The notes under the pieces: model-generated | Seen by the model: only the letters and a program-made list of their open reading frames with translations | Databases searched by the model: none | What the model was told of the DNA's origin: nothing | Position numbers and translations under genes: made by a program | Assembly (NCBI RefSeq): GCF_002150785.1 | Contig: NZ_MTAZ01000004.1 | Location: 372,001-436,000 of the forward strand | DNA length: 64,000 nucleotides | Source of the DNA: Arenibacter amylolyticus | GTDB taxonomy: Bacteria; Bacteroidota; Bacteroidia; Flavobacteriales; Flavobacteriaceae | Direction: 5' to 3' | In this document: positions 59,857-64,000 of the stretch, in pieces | Numbering within the stretch: the stretch's first letter is position 1 | Layout of the letters: the number at the start of each line of letters is the position of its first letter

Positions 59857-61458
59857 TTAATATCCAGGGTTCTGCGTTAAGGTACCCGAACTAGCATCGA
59901 TTTGAGGCTGTGGGATGGGGAAAACAGTTCTGTGGGCGCTGCTTGCCGATTTTTCCCACCATGGGTCATTAAATTTGCCAAAACGGATCAAATCCTGTCT
60001 CCTAGTAGTTTCCATGAACATTTCACGGCCTCTTTCGGCTAAGAAACTATCGGCATTTAAACCAGATAGTGGCGGTAAGCCAGCTCTGTTTCTAATGGTA
60101 TTAACATCTGCCTCGGCTAATGACCAGTTGTTTGCAGCTCTTGCTCTACCTTCGGCGCGTATTAAATATAGATCGCCAAGTCGTACAATAGGCATATCGT
60201 TATCCATATCATCACGGCCAAATAGTCTAAAGCTAAACTTGCCTAAACGTGCACCTCCTTTTCGGGAAGCGTTTGGTTCTAGCTCATCAATTTCTGGCGT
60301 ATAGTCCAATTCCAGTTGACCATCCGTAGCGGCATAATCCAATATAGCCGATCCGTTAAAGTCAAATTGGGGCCCAACTATAAAATTGGCCTCTTTTCGC
60401 TGGTCGTTATCGTCATAGGAATTGTAAAAATCTTCCAGAGCAGAATATCCGTTCCAAGGTTGTGAAACCAAGTTCCAGGTAAATTGGCTGGAGTAGTGTA
60501 GGGTCATATGGGCAAAGTTCATCCCTCCCCCGGTAACCCCATCATAGGCAATAGACCATATGATTTCTGGGTTGTTATGGTTGTTGGGAGCAAATACCGC
60601 CGCATATCCTTCTAGGTTCTCTGGGTCGGAAGCTACGTTAGGTCTTTTTCCTGGATTGGGTACGCTGCAGCCAACGCCACAAAGTACGTAACCAGAATTA
60701 TCAATAACATAAGAGGCCGCTTGTGAAGCTTCCAAATATTTGGGTACTCCTGTATATACTTCTGCGTTAAGATATAGCTTGGCTAATATTCCCAATGCAG
60801 CATATTGATTTACTCTATACGGATTTACATCGGTACCAAGGGGGCTGTTGGAAAGGTCCATAGAAGCACCAACGGCTGGGATTCCCAAGGCTTGCAATAA
60901 CTCGGTTTCCACAAAGGCGTATACTTGGGCACGTGTTGCCTGTGGGGCATCCTGACCTGGGGTGGTAACTATTTTCACCCTTCCGTACAAGTCTAATAAT
61001 CGATAGTAAAAGAAGGCCCGTAATACTCTAATCTGTGCCCTCTGGTTGGCATCCAAGTCTGTTTGCAACAGATCGTTACAAGCAGCAATGGCGTTGTACT
61101 GTTGGGTCCACGCATCATTAATTGGGCCGTTAGACGGACCAAAGGTATGTCTGTGCATATCTATCCAGATACCACCATCGTACCAGTCTCCCCCTTTTTG
61201 GGTTACGGCCATTTCATCGGTAGAAACAGATTGAATGGACCAATAGCCACCGTGATTGGCACTACCGGCATCCCGTAATTTACTAAAGGCGACACTAAGG
61301 GCGTCGTTAGGTCCGTTTCCACCACCATCAAAGGTAGTGCTGGGTTCATCTATACTTACGGGGCGGTCAATTTCCCCGATCAAATCTTCTTCCAAGTCGG
61401 TACAGGATCCCAAGAGGAGTCCGCCACAAAGGAATAATGCTTTATATATGTTTTTCAT
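59857..61458 (-). CDS. SusD/RagB-family nutrient-binding lipoprotein
   Basis: A 533-residue outer-membrane lipoprotein (lipobox LLGSC, Cys19) that forms the lid of a SusC transporter. It has the alpha-helical TPR scaffold (AQIRVLRAFFYYRLLDLYGRVKIVT is the characteristic helix-turn) and the usual C-terminal SusD-like segment with RLGDLYLIRAEGRARAANNWSLAEADVNTIRNRAGLPPL. The final residues, IPQPQIDASSGTLTQNPGY, are typical of the family. It starts 10 bases after the susC stop. The bound glycan or other ligand is not predictable from sequence. Confidence 0.95.
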   Translation of the reverse strand: MKNIYKALFLCGGLLLGSCTDLEEDLIGEIDRPVSIDEPSTTFDGGGNGPNDALSVAFSKLRDAGSANHGGYWSIQSVSTDEMAVTQKGGDWYDGGIWIDMHRHTFGPSNGPINDAWTQQYNAIAACNDLLQTDLDANQRAQIRVLRAFFYYRLLDLYGRVKIVTTPGQDAPQATRAQVYAFVETELLQALGIPAVGASMDLSNSPLGTDVNPYRVNQYAALGILAKLYLNAEVYTGVPKYLEASQAASYVIDNSGYVLCGVGCSVPNPGKRPNVASDPENLEGYAAVFAPNNHNNPEIIWSIAYDGVTGGGMNFAHMTLHYSSQFTWNLVSQPWNGYSALEDFYNSYDDNDQRKEANFIVGPQFDFNGSAILDYAATDGQLELDYTPEIDELEPNASRKGGARLGKFSFRLFGRDDMDNDMPIVRLGDLYLIRAEGRARAANNWSLAEADVNTIRNRAGLPPLSGLNADSFLAERGREMFMETTRRQDLIRFGKFNDPWWEKSASSAHRTVFPIPQPQIDASSGTLTQNPGY

Positions 61459-61468
61459 TGTGAGTCTT

Positions 61469-64000
61469 TTAAAAGTTTATGTTAAGTCCCAATGTATAGG
61501 TACGGGAGGAAAAATAGTTGTTTCTTCGATCAATTCCGGGGATCAAGGGGTCAAAACTTGTTCCTGGGAATCCTCCGTTATCTATGGTACCCGCATCCTG
61601 TAATGCTGGTTCTGGATCGGAACCGGTATAGTTGGTTATGGTAAATAGGTTCTGTCCGCTTGCGGTTACTCTAACACCTTTAATATACTTATTTTCCTTA
61701 ATGTCAAAGGTGTAACCCAAGGAAAGGTTATCCAATTTAAAGAAATCTGCTTTCTCTACATAGAGGGAGCTAAATTTAGCATTGGTGATTTCTGGGTTAG
61801 CCAACTCTGTATTTACAAAGTTATAGGAGCCTTGGCTTCCAACACGTGGTTCGTAGAAGGCCCTATAGGTGTTTATTAAACTGTGACCAAAGGCACCTCT
61901 AAAAAAGGCGTTTAAATCCCAGTTGCCATAGCGCAATTGGTTGGTCCATCCCAATTCAAAATCCGGGGTACCTTTTCCTAGTACGGCAAAATCCCCATCT
62001 GGATCCAACGCATTGTTTTGGTTGGTAAGTAATTGGCCGTCATTGTTAAGGTCTACAAATTGCTGACTTCCATCTATTACCTCTCCGCTAAAAACGGGCC
62101 CCCAAATCTGTCCAATTTCCTCACCTTCCTTAATACGGATCATATCGGTATCATTCTGTCCAGGAGCACCTAGGGATCCTCTCATTTCCTGCGGAGTAAG
62201 ATATTCCTTTAAGACGGTTTTGTTGCGAGAAACAATTACACCCGAGTTGTAGGTTAGGGCATCATTCCTAACTATATCGTAATTCAAGGCAACTTCAAAT
62301 CCTGTTGAGCGTAGTTTTCCTGCATTTTCTACCCTTCTTCCAGTTGGATAAATGGTAACGTCTACATCTCTTTCCAAGATAAAATCGCTCACATCCCTAG
62401 AATAGATATCCACGGTAGCGGAAAGTCTGTCCATGCCAAATTCAACTCCAAAGTTGGTTTCAGCCTTCTCTTCCCATTTCAGGTCAGGGTTTGCGTCTGT
62501 TCTTTGGTTACTGCTTAATTTACCGCCAGCTGGCTCATAAAGTGCTCTGGATAAGCCATTAGAGGCTGGTAGTGCACCGGTTACCCCGTATCCTACCCTA
62601 ACTTTTAATAGGTCTACGTTATTAATGTTTAAATAACGGTTAAGGTCTGCTCCCAATCCAACAGCGGGAAAGGTAGCCCATCGGTTGTTTTCCCCAAACT
62701 TGGTAGAACCTTCGTGTCTTAGCGATGCATTAAAGAAAATTGCCCCGTCATAGGTAGCACTGAACCTTCCGAAAAAGGCGATAATTCTATCGTCTGGGCT
62801 GGCATTACTGTTAGCATTGATAAAGCCTGCATTTGCCAGATCCTGGGACCACTCCAACGCATTGATATATTCTATATCGTTGTTCGGGAAATCGCCCATT
62901 TCCAAGAAGTAATCGTACTGATTCTGTTGTTGCCACGAGTATCCACCCGTAAGGGACATGTCTACCGGACCTAAGAACTTCTTATAGGTACTATAAAGTT
63001 CAAATAATTTGAAATCGCGATTTTGTGTATATAGTCTAGCTAAACCCTTTCTGTTAGGACTGGTTGCATTTCCTCTAAAATGGGAAGTGGTTCTATAGTA
63101 ATCCTGGTTGGTTAGTTTATTAGTCTGCTGGGAAATAAGTGCATTAACCTCCCAGTTATCCATGATATCGTAATTAAAATTGGCGCTATAGGTAAATTCG
63201 TTTCTAGCACCGTTGTTGGTATTTTGATTTACGATAGAGAGCGGGTTAAAGCTATCAAAGAGTCCCAAGGTTTCAAAGTACCCACCAAAGGAAGCCGAAT
63301 CGAAGGGGAAGGGCGCATCTTTTCCAAAAATTGGTGCTGTTGGGTTGTACAACAATGCATACCGCAATGCCTCTTCATAGCTAAAATCACTTTTCCTATT
63401 GGTAAAGGATAGGTTGAAATCTATCTTTAACTTGTCATTAAAAGTAAGGGTCGATACACTCGCTCTGGTATTAAATTGCTTAAAACCAGATTCCCGCAAG
63501 ATACCTTGAGAATCCCTAAAGTTTCCAGAGAACCTATAATTGGTCTTGGTATCGCCCCCAGAAATGGAGACGTTGTTTACCTTAGAGGTACCGTCCATAG
63601 TCACTAGGTCTAACCAATTATTTCTGCTTCCCAGGTCTACCCCACCGGCATTTACAAATTCGTCTGCAGACATTACGTCTACGTGGTTCGCAATGGTAGA
63701 TAAGGCCAGTGATCCGGAATAGTCTACACTAACCTGCCCGGGGGTCCCTTTCTTGGTGGTAACCAAGATAACCCCACTAGATCCGCGGGTACCGTAAATA
63801 GCAGCTGCAGAACCATCCTTTAAAACGTTTATGCTTTCAATATCCTTTGGGTCAACGTTATTAAGCGAGGATCCAACCACTCCGTCTATAACGATCAATG
63901 GGGAAGAGTTGGCCCCTACGGTAGAAACTCCACGTAGTCTGATGACCGCTTCTTCATTGGGGTTCCCCCCTTTATTGTAAATACTTAAACCTGCCACCTT
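61469..64000 (-). CDS. SusC/RagA-family TonB-linked receptor (5' end outside window)
   Basis: The last 842 or so residues of a SusC-type outer-membrane transporter; the frame stays open to the window edge, and the codon before the apparent start is Lys, so KVAGLSIYNKGG is internal. Present are most of the plug (VIRLRGVSTVGANSSPLIVIDGVVG, DPKDIESINVLKDGSAAAIYGTRGSSGVILVTTKKG) and the complete barrel, which ends in YTLGLNINF with the terminal Phe. Missing are the signal peptide, the carboxypeptidase-like domain and the TonB box. It pairs with the SusD encoded 10 bases downstream. Confidence 0.95.
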   Translation of the reverse strand, partial: KVAGLSIYNKGGNPNEEAVIRLRGVSTVGANSSPLIVIDGVVGSSLNNVDPKDIESINVLKDGSAAAIYGTRGSSGVILVTTKKGTPGQVSVDYSGSLALSTIANHVDVMSADEFVNAGGVDLGSRNNWLDLVTMDGTSKVNNVSISGGDTKTNYRFSGNFRDSQGILRESGFKQFNTRASVSTLTFNDKLKIDFNLSFTNRKSDFSYEEALRYALLYNPTAPIFGKDAPFPFDSASFGGYFETLGLFDSFNPLSIVNQNTNNGARNEFTYSANFNYDIMDNWEVNALISQQTNKLTNQDYYRTTSHFRGNATSPNRKGLARLYTQNRDFKLFELYSTYKKFLGPVDMSLTGGYSWQQQNQYDYFLEMGDFPNNDIEYINALEWSQDLANAGFINANSNASPDDRIIAFFGRFSATYDGAIFFNASLRHEGSTKFGENNRWATFPAVGLGADLNRYLNINNVDLLKVRVGYGVTGALPASNGLSRALYEPAGGKLSSNQRTDANPDLKWEEKAETNFGVEFGMDRLSATVDIYSRDVSDFILERDVDVTIYPTGRRVENAGKLRSTGFEVALNYDIVRNDALTYNSGVIVSRNKTVLKEYLTPQEMRGSLGAPGQNDTDMIRIKEGEEIGQIWGPVFSGEVIDGSQQFVDLNNDGQLLTNQNNALDPDGDFAVLGKGTPDFELGWTNQLRYGNWDLNAFFRGAFGHSLINTYRAFYEPRVGSQGSYNFVNTELANPEITNAKFSSLYVEKADFFKLDNLSLGYTFDIKENKYIKGVRVTASGQNLFTITNYTGSDPEPALQDAGTIDNGGFPGTSFDPLIPGIDRRNNYFSSRTYTLGLNINF

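Noticed and set aside
1-64000. tRNA, rRNA, CRISPR, insertion sequences and prophage
   Set aside because: I looked in the gaps longer than about 100 bases by eye and found no cloverleaf, regularly spaced repeats, transposase, integrase or terminal inverted repeats; a covariance-model scan would settle the RNA question.

Overview
The window looks like chromosomal DNA of a marine member of the Flavobacteriaceae (Bacteroidota). The evidence is a SusC/SusD pair, two proteins with type IX secretion (T9SS) sorting domains, many short-lipobox lipoproteins, carboxypeptidase-regulatory-like TonB receptors, and -7 promoter elements of the Bacteroidetes form TAnnTTTG. I see no rRNA, tRNA, CRISPR array, insertion sequence or prophage.

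Layout. (1) 1-5490: housekeeping and conserved genes: the 3' part of dihydroorotase, a DUF4296 lipoprotein, an NAD-dependent epimerase, tyrS, a lipoprotein and a LuxE-like acyl-protein synthetase. (2) 5664-6474: two tiny secreted proteins that are almost only a T9SS sorting domain. (3) 6891-13296: a lipoprotein plus TonB-receptor operon facing a PhoB/PhoR-like two-component pair. The region between them holds an array of TTACC-type half-sites in strict 11-bp phase. (4) 13407-18290: trmB, a LysE exporter, an alkyltransferase-like protein, and an Fe-S/redox group (Mrp, NifU, ferredoxin-NADP reductase, 2Fe-2S ferredoxin). (5) 18401-22918: GH9 glycosidase, polysaccharide deacetylase and an ABC exporter. 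(6) 23105-32955: penicillin-acylase-like enzyme, a GntP permease with a D-serine dehydratase/D-threonine aldolase-family enzyme, PAP2 phosphatase, slipin, a spondin-domain lipoprotein and TonB. (7) 32984-45702: the most unusual part. Two very large paralogues (phosphoesterase, kinase-like middle, outer-membrane barrel) flank a small membrane protein, a DUF2652 protein with class III cyclase motifs, an amphipathic lipoprotein, a GAF protein, and an HD phosphohydrolase fused to a Pycsar-type (PycTM) membrane effector domain. (8) 45882-64000: vanadium haloperoxidase, a sodium:solute symporter, and a minus-strand SusC-SusD locus followed by three tandem FG-GAP/ASPIC-UnbV lipoproteins with an unknown lipoprotein between the last two.

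How the genes fit together. Region 3 reads as a self-contained sense-and-acquire unit, probably for phosphate or a phosphorylated substrate (inference from the PhoB/PhoR type and the operator-like array). Region 8 is an outer-membrane uptake locus for an unknown ligand. Region 7 is the best candidate for an undescribed system: a possible nucleotide-signal maker (DUF2652), a sensor (GAF), a nucleotide-hydrolase/membrane-effector fusion (HD-PycTM), and two cell-surface phospho-enzymes, one of which has lost most of its phosphatase metal ligands while both keep a kinase-like DRH...DxD signature.
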